Assembly (NCBI GenBank): GCA_934149105.1 | Contig: CAKPDP010000003.1 | Location: forward strand, 62,001-126,000 | Origin: an uncultured Bacilli bacterium | Lineage (GTDB): Bacteria > Bacillota_I > Bacilli_A > RF39 > UBA660 | Length of the DNA stretch: 64,000 nt | Reading direction: 5' to 3' | Shown: positions 8,659 through 17,344 of the stretch, one piece after another | Numbering within the stretch: position 1 is the first letter of the stretch | Layout: each line of letters opens with the position of its first letter | The notes under the pieces: model-generated | What the model was told of the DNA's origin: nothing | The model's database searches: none | Seen by the model: the letters and a program-made list of their open reading frames with translations, nothing else | Position numbers and translations under genes: made by a program

Positions 8659-9063
8659 ATGACAAAAGAAGAGATTTATGCTAAATTAGAATATAATGGG
8701 AAATATGACACAAAGATAAAAACAGAATTAAGAAAAATGATTAAAGAGAATAAAGATAATCAAGAGTTAGTTGCAGTTTTACAAGAAGTACAGTCAGAAT
8801 TAGAGACTGGTAAGGCTAAAGTTGAAATTAATAAACTTACTAATAAGGATAATAAAGATAAAAAGGAAAAAGTTGAGAAGATAGAAGAGAAAAAAGAAAA
8901 GAAAGTTTATGTAAAAAAAGAGAAAAAAGAAACTTCAAAGAAAAAGAAAAGAAAGAAAAAAACACCAGTATCAACTATTGTTAGTAGAATTTTGGTAGCT
9001 TTCTTTATCTTATTGATGGTAGCCTCTTCTATTTCAACGATATTTTATTATTTTAATAAATAA
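8659..9063 (+). CDS. Lys-rich protein with C-terminal membrane anchor
   Basis: This 134-residue protein has three parts: an N-terminal helical segment (residues 1-58), a very Lys/Glu-rich stretch (residues 60-100, with runs such as KKKKRKKKTP), and a single C-terminal membrane helix (ILVAFFILLMVASSIS). The topology suggests a cytoplasmic protein anchored at its end, with the basic stretch close to the membrane or to nucleic acid. The ATG at 8659 follows GGGAGGTG. A consensus promoter and a clear terminator frame it as a single-gene unit, so it is probably well expressed. I recognise no family. Confidence 0.65.
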   Translation: MTKEEIYAKLEYNGKYDTKIKTELRKMIKENKDNQELVAVLQEVQSELETGKAKVEINKLTNKDNKDKKEKVEKIEEKKEKKVYVKKEKKETSKKKKRKKKTPVSTIVSRILVAFFILLMVASSISTIFYYFNK

Positions 9064-9085
9064 AAGCCAATTGAGGCTTTTTTAA
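9062..9085 (+). terminator. Intrinsic terminator
   Basis: AAAGCC and GGCTTT form a short stem around AATTGA, followed by TTTTT. It closes the Lys-rich gene. Confidence 0.75.
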
Positions 9086-9105
9086 TTTTAAAAAAATTCT
9101 CTATA

Positions 9106-9951
9106 TTAAAGCATAATATAGAGAATTCCTAAACAAATTATAACAGTTATTATTCCTAATAAAAGATAAGAGACAAATCCAGCAGAGTCTGATTGTGGTA
9201 CTTCAACATTTTCATTTTGAGGGGTATTATTCATGTATGGAGAGGTTGGTGGAGTTACCATTTGATTATTGTTAGGAGCATTGGTACCCGTTACAAAAGC
9301 AATATTGTTTGGTTGATTGGGTACTCCTTGAGGTTGTTGAGGGTAGTTATTTCCATTATTGGTATAGGTTGGGGTTTCTAAAGGTATTCTAGTTTGACTA
9401 GCTACACCGATATTAGGATCGGATACGGGGTTTTCAAAAGGTGGTTGGATATTAGTAGGAAGAGGTGTGCTTCTTAAATCAGAATAATTTTTAAGTTCAA
9501 CTCTGGTACTATATCTTTTTAAAAACCAACTAGTAAAGTTATTGAAACTACCATTATTAATTAAATTTATTTTAGGTTCAACTTGGATATTACTTTTAGA
9601 TAATATTTGATAAGCACTGTTAATGGCACTAGAGATATTATTATCTAATTCTAAGTAAAGATTTTGATCCATAAGATTATTAGTCTGTTGTAATCTATCA
9701 TCATGAAAGATAGGAATTACAAGACTAATATTATCGTTATCTATTTCTTTATATATTTTAGTTATTTCATCTTTTATCCAAATGTTATCGTTGTTATTAG
9801 GATTTAACTTCTCGTAATCCTTATATAATTCTATAGTAATATTTGTATCTTTAAAATCATTATATGGTATGGCTATATAAAAACTTAGGCGACTACCATT
9901 AATATAATATACATAATGTTTATTTAATGTTGTTATTAAAGCTGTGTTCAT
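9106..9951 (-). CDS. Tail-anchored protein with Pro/Asn-rich linker, unknown function
   Basis: This 281-residue protein has an N-terminal globular part (about 1-160, rich in beta and helical pattern), a low-complexity linker (about 165-258) rich in Pro, Asn and Gln, and a final membrane helix SYLLLGIITVIICLGILYIML. The N-terminal domain would therefore be held near the cytoplasmic membrane by a flexible tether. No catalytic motif or family is evident to me. AGGAGGCAGAAAGA lies before the start codon. It is neighboured by the Lys-rich tail-anchored protein on the opposite strand and by mscL. Confidence 0.6.
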   Translation of the reverse strand: MNTALITTLNKHYVYYINGSRLSFYIAIPYNDFKDTNITIELYKDYEKLNPNNNDNIWIKDEITKIYKEIDNDNISLVIPIFHDDRLQQTNNLMDQNLYLELDNNISSAINSAYQILSKSNIQVEPKINLINNGSFNNFTSWFLKRYSTRVELKNYSDLRSTPLPTNIQPPFENPVSDPNIGVASQTRIPLETPTYTNNGNNYPQQPQGVPNQPNNIAFVTGTNAPNNNQMVTPPTSPYMNNTPQNENVEVPQSDSAGFVSYLLLGIITVIICLGILYIML

Positions 9952-10053
9952 TCTTTCTGCCTCCTATTTTATTTAATTATAGCAAAAAAAAATAATGTTG
10001 TCATTATTTTTTAAAAATTATATGTAAATTTTTGGATAATTTGTTTACAGACT

Positions 10054-10479
10054 TTACTTTTGTTTTAGTAAATCACGGATTTCTTCTAATAAAACAGTTT
10101 CACTGCTTTTAGGCTGAGGTTCTTCTGACTTGGTATCTTCTTTTTTTCTTAAAACTCTATTCATAAATTTGACAATTAAGAAGATAATGAAAGCCATAAT
10201 TAAGAAGTTTATGACATCGGTTAAGAAGGCTCCGTAGCGAATATTTAGAGTACCAATACTTAGAATGTATTCACTAAAATCTACTTCTGTAAAGCACCCT
10301 AGTAAAGGGTTGATGATGTTATCTGTTAAGGAAGTGACTATTTTTTGGAAAGCACCACCTATTATAACACCGACAGCTAGGTCAACAACATTACCTTTAG
10401 AAATAAACTCTTTAAATTCAGCAATGATTTTATTTTCTTTAATTTTTTTCACTTCATTTTTTACTTCAACTTTTTTCAT
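10054..10479 (-). CDS. mscL: Large-conductance mechanosensitive channel MscL
   Basis: MscL is the pentameric emergency valve that opens under membrane tension during osmotic downshock. The hallmark N-terminal block EFKEFISKGNVVDLAVGVII followed by GGAFQKIVTSL is present at residues 20-50, including the gate helix and the Gly-rich face; TM2 reads VINFLIMAFIIFLIVKFMN, followed by a cytoplasmic helix. At 141 residues it is normal length, with a slightly long charged N-terminus (KKVEVKNEVKKIKENKI). It appears to be a single gene. The identification is secure. Confidence 0.95.
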   Translation of the reverse strand: MKKVEVKNEVKKIKENKIIAEFKEFISKGNVVDLAVGVIIGGAFQKIVTSLTDNIINPLLGCFTEVDFSEYILSIGTLNIRYGAFLTDVINFLIMAFIIFLIVKFMNRVLRKKEDTKSEEPQPKSSETVLLEEIRDLLKQK

Positions 10480-10538
10480 ATTTACTATTCTCCTTTTTTT
10501 GATAGATATTATAGAGCTTTTTTAAAAAATAGTAAAGA

Positions 10539-11726
10539 TTATAAAGCAGGGTATTTACTATCTAAGCCAAAATATTCTTCTAAGCTTAACCAATCACCAT
10601 TGTTATAAAGTTTTTCAGCTAGTTCAGTACCAACGTAACGTAAGTGCCATGACTCATAGGTATAACCAGTATATTTGTCTTTATTCTTAGGGAATCTAAT
10701 TACTAAACCATATTTATAAGCATTATCATTTACCCAAATTCCTTCTTTGGTATTAGTAAAGGCATCGTTATCTGAATTTAGATCAAAGCAGAGACCACTT
10801 TGATGTTCAGAGTAACCAGCTCTAGCTGAATAAGTATCGGCAGCGTCATAGCCATCTTTAACGGCATAATTATTGTAAAGAGTAACTTGAGTCTGATAAG
10901 AACGGAAGCCACTACCAATTCTAAGACTTAATCCTAACTTTTTGGCATCAGATTGCATTTTTAAGAAGGCTTGCATAGCAATATCTTCGATGCAGTCAGT
11001 ACAATAACCTCTGTTTCCTATTTCTTTATAAGGTTTACTAGGAACATAAGTTTTGGGTAAAGAATAAGTTTTATTAACGATTATTATTCCATCAACAGTA
11101 GCAACACCATTTTTGACTTTGACAGTATAGCTCTTACTAGTAGGATACTCACCATCTTGGAGGGAACCATCAGAATTGTAACTTATATTTTTAGTTACTT
11201 TTAAAGTTACATTTTTAGTGGCGGTATTTTTAGAACTATCAGTAGCCGTGATCGTTATGTTGTACTCCCCTACTTTCTTTAAATCATAATCACCATTAAT
11301 AACAGGTGTTATCTTTTCGTTAGAATTATCAGTTATGGTTATCATATCTTCTAATTTGCTATCAGTATTAACCTTTACCAATAAATTATCATCGACTTCT
11401 ATTTGAGGTTTAGTGGTATCAATTATTTTAATTTTAGTTTGATAATTTTTTTCAATGTTATTATCTTTGTATTTAATAGTTATATATTTGCTACCAAGAG
11501 TACTAGTATCAATTTTTTCATCTTGATTAGTTATATCTAATTTGGTATTACCAACAAGATCTTTGATTGTTACAGAACTACCTATTTCTAGTTCTGTATT
11601 GCTTATAGTTATTTTATTAGTTGTAGATTTATAGATAATACATGTAATTAATAAGATTAATAATATACAGATAATTATTAAAAATAATTTAACTTGTTTT
11701 TTTAATTTTCTTTTTTTCTTTGTCAT
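10539..11726 (-). CDS. VanY-type D-Ala-D-Ala carboxypeptidase with Ig-like repeats
   Basis: This 395-residue protein has an N-terminal membrane anchor (VKLFLIIICILLILLITCII, residues about 11-31), two Ig-like modules (about 40-190, with VDDNLLVKVNTDSKLED and GEYNITITATDSSKNTATKN, typical of DUF5011-like domains), and a C-terminal peptidase M15B domain. The zinc and catalytic residues are visible in GYSEHQSGLCFDLN and ESWHLRYVG. It would trim D-Ala from peptidoglycan stem peptides outside the membrane. The start at 11726 follows TAGGAGATA; an upstream in-frame ATG has no ribosome site. There is no vancomycin-resistance context, so a housekeeping or spore-wall role is more likely. Confidence 0.85.
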   Translation of the reverse strand: MTKKKRKLKKQVKLFLIIICILLILLITCIIYKSTTNKITISNTELEIGSSVTIKDLVGNTKLDITNQDEKIDTSTLGSKYITIKYKDNNIEKNYQTKIKIIDTTKPQIEVDDNLLVKVNTDSKLEDMITITDNSNEKITPVINGDYDLKKVGEYNITITATDSSKNTATKNVTLKVTKNISYNSDGSLQDGEYPTSKSYTVKVKNGVATVDGIIIVNKTYSLPKTYVPSKPYKEIGNRGYCTDCIEDIAMQAFLKMQSDAKKLGLSLRIGSGFRSYQTQVTLYNNYAVKDGYDAADTYSARAGYSEHQSGLCFDLNSDNDAFTNTKEGIWVNDNAYKYGLVIRFPKNKDKYTGYTYESWHLRYVGTELAEKLYNNGDWLSLEEYFGLDSKYPAL

Positions 11727-12252
11727 ATTTATATCTCCTATTCTTAGTTTGATTTTATCATAAGCTTTAAAAAATATCAATATTATAATACATTAAAAAA
11801 CTCTATCAATTGTAGAGATTTCTCCTAAATTAAAGGTTAATATAGAATTTAGAATAGTAAATAATTTTATTTTAATTCCTTCAACATTTGCTTTTGAATT
11901 TTAAATATTACTTGTATTATCGTATTTTTACCTCTTTTTTCGTTATATGATAATTTATGGCGAAAATTAATGATTTTTTATTTTTTTATATAGTGATTTT
12001 GCACTTTTATTTATCTATTTTTATAGTTAGATTAGAATATCCATATTTATCAAATAATTCTCTAACAAAATATTCAAAGTCTTCTAATATTATTGACTTC
12101 TTGGCTTTCGATAAATCTTGAATCATCTCTATTTATATTTAAGTATGGAATAACGGGATAATATATTAAACATTATGGAGCCTAGAAATAGCAAATAAGG
12201 TTTTTGGTTAGATATTGTTTAGTTATTGGCATATAATTTAATGGTGATTGAG
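11727..12252. other. Long AT-rich gap with a small ORF remnant
   Basis: This stretch holds a short hairpin (CTCTATCAATTGTAGAG at 11801) and a 39-codon minus-strand ORF (12007-12126, MIQDLSKAKKSIILEDFEYF and onward) that has no ribosome site and in-frame stops just upstream. I read the ORF as a gene fragment. I see no RNA gene or other ORF here. Confidence 0.35.
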
Positions 12253-12993
12253 ATGAGTAATGTAGGAATAGCATTTTTGTTAACAATAATGGCTGGACTT
12301 TCGACGTTAATGGGATGCATTGTTATATTTTTTAAGGGGATGGATCATAATAAGATTATAGCCAATTCGTTAGCATTTGCTAGTGGAGTTATGCTGTGTG
12401 TGTCGGTAATTGATTTGATACCAGAGAGTTTGAATTTGATTAGTAAGGATAATTATTGGGTAACGGTGGGAATTAGTATAATTTTTGTTTTTTTAGGAAT
12501 AGTTGGATCTAATTTTTTGGATAAAATGATCAATAATAGTAATAGTAGTCTTTTATATAAGACGGGAATTTTATCGATGATAGCAATTATTATTCATAAT
12601 GTTCCAGAAGGTATAATTACTTTTATTACCGCTAATAATAATATTAGATTAGGGATTAGTTTAACGATAGCAATAGCACTTCATAATATTCCTGAAGGTA
12701 TTAGTATATCTGTTCCTATTTATTATGCAACTGGTAGTAAGATTAAAGCTATTTTTTATACTTTGATTTCAGCTTTATCAGAACCTTTAGGTGCTATACT
12801 TACTTATTTATTTTTAATTAATTTTATAAATAATTTTATTCTAGGTATATTATTCTCTTTAATAGCGGGAATTATGCTTTATATTGCTATTTTTAATTTA
12901 ATTCCTACTGCTAAAAAGTACCAATATGCTAGATCGAGATTTTATTTCTTTATATTTGGGATAATTGTGATGATTATTCAGGCACTGATTTGA
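12253..12993 (+). CDS. ZIP-family metal transporter
   Basis: This 246-residue integral membrane protein of the ZIP (ZupT-like) family imports zinc, iron or manganese ions. It has about eight hydrophobic segments and the two metal-pathway helices with HNVPEGI and HNIPEGI, the most diagnostic motifs of the family, plus SLAFASGVMLCVSVIDLIPES near the N-terminus. The ATG at 12253 is preceded by GGTGAT with a four-base spacer, the same arrangement as at several other starts here. It is followed 86 bases later by spoIVB on the same strand, though a functional link is not obvious. The ion specificity is unknown. Confidence 0.88.
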   Translation: MSNVGIAFLLTIMAGLSTLMGCIVIFFKGMDHNKIIANSLAFASGVMLCVSVIDLIPESLNLISKDNYWVTVGISIIFVFLGIVGSNFLDKMINNSNSSLLYKTGILSMIAIIIHNVPEGIITFITANNNIRLGISLTIAIALHNIPEGISISVPIYYATGSKIKAIFYTLISALSEPLGAILTYLFLINFINNFILGILFSLIAGIMLYIAIFNLIPTAKKYQYARSRFYFFIFGIIVMIIQALI

Positions 12994-13079
12994 TTTGGAA
13001 TATTTTGAAAGCTATAAAATAGGTTTAATAATTAATAATAATAGTGTAGTCTGTGTGATAATTAATAGGAGATGATGTT

Positions 13080-14081
13080 ATGTTTAAGATTAAAATTAGA
13101 AACACGATTACTACTCTTCTAATTATGGCATTATTGATAATTCCTAATAATGTTTTAGCTTATTCTAGGGAAATTATTGCTAGTGGTAAGAATATTGGGA
13201 TCGAGCTTGCTTCTAAAGGAATAATAGTTGTTGGTACGTATCAGGTAGCGAATATTAGTCCAGCTGCAGATGCTAATATTCAGAATGGTGATAAGATCAT
13301 TAAAGTTAATGGGATAGTAGTTAATTCTATTCCAGAGATGTTAGAGGCTATTGATGTTAGAGATGATAAAACTTCGATAGATATTACTTATTTAAGAGGA
13401 ACTAAGGAGTTGACGACAGATTTAAAATTAGTTAAGGATAGTAATGATATATATAAGACGGGACTATATGTAAAGGATAGTATTAATGGTGTAGGAACAC
13501 TTACTTTTATTGATCCTAATACTAAGCTTTATGGAGCTTTAGGACATGAGATTATGGAGAAGACAACAGGGCAGAAGTTAGAGATAAAGGATGGTAAGAT
13601 ATATCAGTCTAATGTTACTAGTATAACTCCTAGTAGAGATGGAAATCCTGGAGAGAAGAATGTTAATTATGATACCTCGATAGTTTATGGAGATGTATAT
13701 GAGAATACAGAATATGGAATATTTGGTAATTATACAGATGAGATAGATGAGAATGCTAAGTTATATAAAGTTGCTAGTTATGATAATATAGAGTTAGGGA
13801 AAGCGAAGATGCTTACGGTTATAGCTTCAGATAAAGTAGAAGAATATGATATTAATATTTTAAAAGTTAATGATAATAAGGATAGTAATAAAAATATTTT
13901 ATTTGAAATTACGGATAAGAATTTGTTAGAAAAGACTGGTGGGATTATTCAAGGTATGAGTGGTAGTCCAATTATTCAGAATGGTTATATTATAGGAGCA
14001 GTTACACATGTAGTGGTGGATGATCCTAGTAAGGGATATGGAATATTGATTACGAATATGTTAGAAGAAGCTGAAAATTAG
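13080..14081 (+). CDS. spoIVB: SpoIVB peptidase (S55 family)
   Basis: SpoIVB is secreted from the forespore into the intermembrane space, where it cleaves SpoIVFA to trigger SpoIVFB and sigma-K activation. The 333-residue protein has an N-terminal signal anchor (TTLLIMALLIIPNNVLA), a PDZ domain (about residues 30-115, with ISPAADANIQNGDKIIKVNG), and a C-terminal serine peptidase domain with the histidine region GALGHEIM and the serine motif GIIQGMSGSPIIQNG. All expected parts are present. In B. subtilis spoIVB lies near nusB-xseA-xseB; here it converges on those same genes, a compacted version of that neighbourhood. TAGGAGATGA precedes the ATG. Confidence 0.92.
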   Translation: MFKIKIRNTITTLLIMALLIIPNNVLAYSREIIASGKNIGIELASKGIIVVGTYQVANISPAADANIQNGDKIIKVNGIVVNSIPEMLEAIDVRDDKTSIDITYLRGTKELTTDLKLVKDSNDIYKTGLYVKDSINGVGTLTFIDPNTKLYGALGHEIMEKTTGQKLEIKDGKIYQSNVTSITPSRDGNPGEKNVNYDTSIVYGDVYENTEYGIFGNYTDEIDENAKLYKVASYDNIELGKAKMLTVIASDKVEEYDINILKVNDNKDSNKNILFEITDKNLLEKTGGIIQGMSGSPIIQNGYIIGAVTHVVVDDPSKGYGILITNMLEEAEN

Positions 14082-14093
14082 AAAGGTAATATT

Positions 14094-14120
14094 AAAAAGA
14101 CTTAGGGTTTAAGTCTTTTT
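14094..14120. terminator. Bidirectional terminator between spoIVB and xseB
   Basis: AAAAGACTT and AAGTCTTTT form a nine-base-pair stem around AGGGTTT with A-tract and T-tract flanks, suitable for both converging transcripts. Confidence 0.8.
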
Positions 14121-14124
14121 GATA

Positions 14125-14373
14125 TTATTTAGTTTCTTCAACAGAGAAATCTTCTAATTTACCATTTTCTAATAAAATTTTATTAACTTTGTCAGAGACT
14201 TCAGTTAATTTGGTAGAACATTCTTTGGCTAGGGACATGGCTTCAGTGTATTTATTAATGGCATCGTCTAGGTTGACGTCTCCACTTTCTAGTTCAGTGA
14301 CGATGCTTTCTAATTTTTTAATTTTTTCTTCGAATGTTAATTCTGTTTCTTTAATTTTAGATGTTTCTGTCAT
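14125..14373 (-). CDS. xseB: Exodeoxyribonuclease VII small subunit XseB
   Basis: XseB joins XseA to form exonuclease VII, which degrades single-stranded DNA from both ends. The 82-residue protein shows the family core LTFEEKIKKLESIVTELESG then DVNLDDAINKYTEAM, a helical hairpin. It follows xseA by four bases and is the last gene of the nusB-xseA-xseB unit. Confidence 0.93.
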   Translation of the reverse strand: MTETSKIKETELTFEEKIKKLESIVTELESGDVNLDDAINKYTEAMSLAKECSTKLTEVSDKVNKILLENGKLEDFSVEETK

Positions 14374-14377
14374 ATAT

Positions 14378-15643
14378 TTATCCTTCTTTCTCTATTACTT
14401 GGGCTTTAATATTGCCATCTTTTAAATTTAGAGTTAGTTTATCTTGAAGATTTAGATCATTTATGCTACTGATAACTTTACTTTCTACTCTTACTATGGC
14501 ATAGCCTCTTTTAATGGTGTTTAGAGGATTTAATACTTCTAGTTTGCTAATGAGATTAGTTAGAGCTTGACTTTTAAATTTATATAGCATATCAGGATTA
14601 TTTAAAATATAACTATTGGAGCTTTTGAAGAGTCTTATTTTATTGTCTTCTATAACTTTATTTATAGCTCTATTTAAATTATCGATAGTTAAATCTAATT
14701 TTTGTTCTTTTATTTCGTATATGTTGGTAGGATTTTTCAAGACATAGCTATCTTCTAATTTTTTAAGAAGTAATTTTTTAGTTTCTAAGTAGTTCATGAG
14801 ACTATTATAACTTCTAGTTTTAGCATTATCTAAGTAGGTTATGATGGTATTGATATCAGGGACAGCTAATTCGGCGGCCGCTGTAGGGGTTGGGGCTCTT
14901 AAGTCGGCTACGAAGTCCGCAATTGTGAAGTCTATTTCGTGACCAACAGCACTGATAACGGGTACTTTAGAGTCGTAGATGGCTCTAGCTACTACTTCTT
15001 CGTTAAAAGGCCAAAGGTCTTCAATAGATCCCCCTCCCCTACCTACTATTAGGGTATCAATATCATAAGTATTAGCTAGCTTAATCTTTTTAACAATATC
15101 ATCTTTAGCCAGCTCTCCTTGAACTAGAGAGGGAAAGAGAATAGTTTCACAAATTGGGTAACGTCTTTTGATAGTAGTTAAGATATCTCTAATGGCGGCT
15201 CCAGTAGAGGCAGTAACGATACCAATCTTTTTAGGACAACGAGGAATTCTCTTTTTGTGGCTTTTATCGAAAAGGCCTTCGGCGGCTAATTTCTTTTTTA
15301 ATTGTTCGAAGGCAATATAAAGGTTACCCACTCCATCTTCAATCATATCTTCAACATAGATTTGATAGCCACCAGTGGCTTCATAGACAGTAACTCTTCC
15401 AGTTACTAAGACTTTCATACCGTCTAGGGGTTTAAATTTGACATTTCTAGTAGCAGAAGCAAACATAACGGCATTAATTCTACTACCTTCATCTTTTAAA
15501 GTGAAATAAAAGTGACCTCTAGTATGGGCTTTGAAATTAGATATTTCTCCTTTTAAGAATACTTTTTGAAGATTTTGATCATAGTCAAATTTACTCTTTA
15601 AATATCTGGTAAAATCAGTAATAGTTATATAATTATTCTGCAT
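14378..15643 (-). CDS. xseA: Exodeoxyribonuclease VII large subunit XseA
   Basis: This 421-residue catalytic subunit starts with an OB-fold DNA-binding domain (residues 1-100, with VFLKGEISNFKAHTRGHFYF then TLKDE) followed by the nuclease core with GIVTASTGAAIRDILTTIKR, VGRGGGSIEDLWPFNEE and SAVGHEIDFTIADFVADLRA, all strongly conserved in XseA. The C-terminal part is helical and ends in the usual GYAIV motif. The chosen ATG overlaps the end of nusB by eleven bases, showing translational coupling; upstream in-frame starts lie inside nusB. Confidence 0.95.
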   Translation of the reverse strand: MQNNYITITDFTRYLKSKFDYDQNLQKVFLKGEISNFKAHTRGHFYFTLKDEGSRINAVMFASATRNVKFKPLDGMKVLVTGRVTVYEATGGYQIYVEDMIEDGVGNLYIAFEQLKKKLAAEGLFDKSHKKRIPRCPKKIGIVTASTGAAIRDILTTIKRRYPICETILFPSLVQGELAKDDIVKKIKLANTYDIDTLIVGRGGGSIEDLWPFNEEVVARAIYDSKVPVISAVGHEIDFTIADFVADLRAPTPTAAAELAVPDINTIITYLDNAKTRSYNSLMNYLETKKLLLKKLEDSYVLKNPTNIYEIKEQKLDLTIDNLNRAINKVIEDNKIRLFKSSNSYILNNPDMLYKFKSQALTNLISKLEVLNPLNTIKRGYAIVRVESKVISSINDLNLQDKLTLNLKDGNIKAQVIEKEG

Positions 15644-16046
15644 TCTTAGCCTCATTATGGTAAACTTTATCAAGAATACCATTAATCATTTTAACAACAG
15701 CATCATCAGAATATTTTTTAGCTAGTTCTATTGCTTCATCGATACAAACTTTATTAGGAGTATCAGTATATAATAATTCATAGATAGCTATTCTTATTAT
15801 AGCTTGATCAGTAAGACCTAATCTTTCTAATTTCCAACCATCTAAGTATTTGTTGGCTAGTTGTTCTATTTCTTCTTCATGATCTAGCTCTCCTAAAATA
15901 ATATTTTTAAGATATGTTAGATCTTCTCCTTCTTCTATATTACTATTAATTACTTCATCTAAATCATAATTGATATTATTTTTTTTATATAAATAGATTT
16001 GATATAAAATAGTCATAGCGCTATTTCTAAGTTTTGTTCTGCTCAT
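15633..16046 (-). CDS. nusB: Transcription antitermination factor NusB
   Basis: NusB binds boxA RNA with NusE (S10) and promotes complete rRNA transcription. The 137-residue helical protein has the N-terminal RTKLRNSAMTILYQIY segment and the conserved C-terminal half with LERLGLTDQAIIRIAIYELLY, PNKVCIDEAIELAKKYSDD and the final NGILDKVY. It heads the unit with xseA and xseB. The ATG is preceded by AGGTGAT with a seven-base spacer. Confidence 0.93.
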   Translation of the reverse strand: MSRTKLRNSAMTILYQIYLYKKNNINYDLDEVINSNIEEGEDLTYLKNIILGELDHEEEIEQLANKYLDGWKLERLGLTDQAIIRIAIYELLYTDTPNKVCIDEAIELAKKYSDDAVVKMINGILDKVYHNEAKNAE

Positions 16047-16197
16047 AAAAAAATCACCTGTATTAATTGTAACAGATTTTAGACAAAAAGTCAGTATTAG
16101 GAGGAAAAAATTTGGAAAATATTGTTTCTGGCGAGATTAACTTTTAGAAAATAGAATAAAGATAGTATTAAATATAGATGGTATTAGCGCAAATAAC

Positions 16198-16226
16198 TTG
16201 ACAGTAAACTAAGGAAGTGGTATACT
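16198..16226 (+). promoter_or_regulatory. Strong sigma-A promoter
   Basis: A perfect TTGACA (16198-16203) and TATACT (16221-16226) are 17 bases apart, upstream of the transglutaminase-like gene. Confidence 0.8.
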
Positions 16227-16258
16227 ACAAAAGAATTTTAAAAGGGGGAGAGGGAAAA

Positions 16259-17314
16259 ATGAGTGAGAAGGAAAAGATAGAAGAAGTATTACAAAAATAT
16301 GGATTTGAGGGTGCTTTAAGTATCAATGTAATGTCTGAGACAATGGCTAGGGATTTACATTTACCTCTAGAGATAGCAATGGGAATTGTTGGGGGCATTC
16401 TTTTAGGGATTTCTTCTCGTAGTATGTATAAAGAGAGTAAGAATACAAGAATTATAACTAAAGAAAGATTAAGAGAAGAGGCCTTGGCTAGAATAGAGAA
16501 AGATAATTTAATTATTAAGAAAGAATTAGTTAGAGATGTGGAATATTTGAATGGGTTATATAATACGTTTTTAAATAATTATGTTAGGCTCAATAATAAG
16601 TTAGAACTTGATAATCCGATTATGACTTTTGAATTATTTTATATGCTTTTAGAGAATGGAAATTTATCTATCAATAAAGAATATGAATATAGTATGGATA
16701 AAGATGATTTGTATGATTTAATGATTAAAAGTTTTAATAAAAGGAATATGCTCGGAGTAGATATTTTTAAAGGAACAGGTTGTTGTAGACATACGTCGGC
16801 GATGCTTAGAGATATATTTAGTAATATGGGGTTAGAAGCAGCCCAGATAATTGTAAAAGTAGAAGATGATAATGAAGGGCAGTTAGAAGTCACTTCCCCT
16901 ACTTCATATAAAGGTAAATTGGGGAGAGAGATTATTGAGAAGATATTGTTAAAAATTAAAGAAATAGATGCTAATTTATTTGGAAATCATGCGATTACGT
17001 TTGTATTAAAAGATGGGCAAGAATATTTTTTGGATCCTACATCTGGAATAATTCCAGAGAGAAAAGATGAACATATATGTAGATTAGAAACCTTTTTTTA
17101 TTCAGGATGGATTCTTAAAAAATATCCTAGTTTAGAAGTCTCAAAGGTTTGGGAATATTCACAGGCTGGCAGACAAAGGGTTGTTCAGAATTATGATATG
17201 TTAGATCGCTTTTATAGTGATAATAAAGAACTTTATAGAGAGATCGATAATCAGGCTCAGAAGGTAAAAAGTAAGAAATTAATTTTAGAAAGAGAAACGA
17301 TTGCTCACAAATAA
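16259..17314 (+). CDS. Transglutaminase-like (Cys-His-Asp) protein, unknown role
   Basis: This 351-residue protein shows what looks like a papain/transglutaminase triad: a Cys in GTGCCRHTSAMLRDIFSNMG (about residue 177), a His in NHAITFVLKDGQEYF and an Asp in the following LDPTSG. That order and spacing are typical of transglutaminase-like folds, which act as peptidases or amide-forming enzymes. The N-terminal region has one hydrophobic stretch (LEIAMGIVGGILLGISS, about residues 38-54) that could insert in the membrane. The ATG at 16259 follows a very strong GGGGGAGAGGG site. The gene carries its own consensus promoter and a shared terminator. The fold is a motif-based inference; the substrate is unknown. 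Confidence 0.6.
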   Translation: MSEKEKIEEVLQKYGFEGALSINVMSETMARDLHLPLEIAMGIVGGILLGISSRSMYKESKNTRIITKERLREEALARIEKDNLIIKKELVRDVEYLNGLYNTFLNNYVRLNNKLELDNPIMTFELFYMLLENGNLSINKEYEYSMDKDDLYDLMIKSFNKRNMLGVDIFKGTGCCRHTSAMLRDIFSNMGLEAAQIIVKVEDDNEGQLEVTSPTSYKGKLGREIIEKILLKIKEIDANLFGNHAITFVLKDGQEYFLDPTSGIIPERKDEHICRLETFFYSGWILKKYPSLEVSKVWEYSQAGRQRVVQNYDMLDRFYSDNKELYREIDNQAQKVKSKKLILERETIAHK

Positions 17315-17344
17315 AACTAGAAAGAAATAGAACTTTCTAGTTTT
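17313..17344. terminator. Bidirectional terminator
   Basis: AAAACTAGAAAG and CTTTCTAGTTTT form a perfect 12-base-pair stem between the transglutaminase-like gene and the converging YlxY-like gene. Confidence 0.85.

Noticed and set aside
10539..11726. Vancomycin resistance determinant
   Set aside because: Only a VanY-type carboxypeptidase is present; no vanR/S/H/A/X genes lie nearby.
11801..11817. CTCTATCAATTGTAGAG as a terminator
   Set aside because: It has no T-run and lies upstream of the carboxypeptidase gene, not after a gene.
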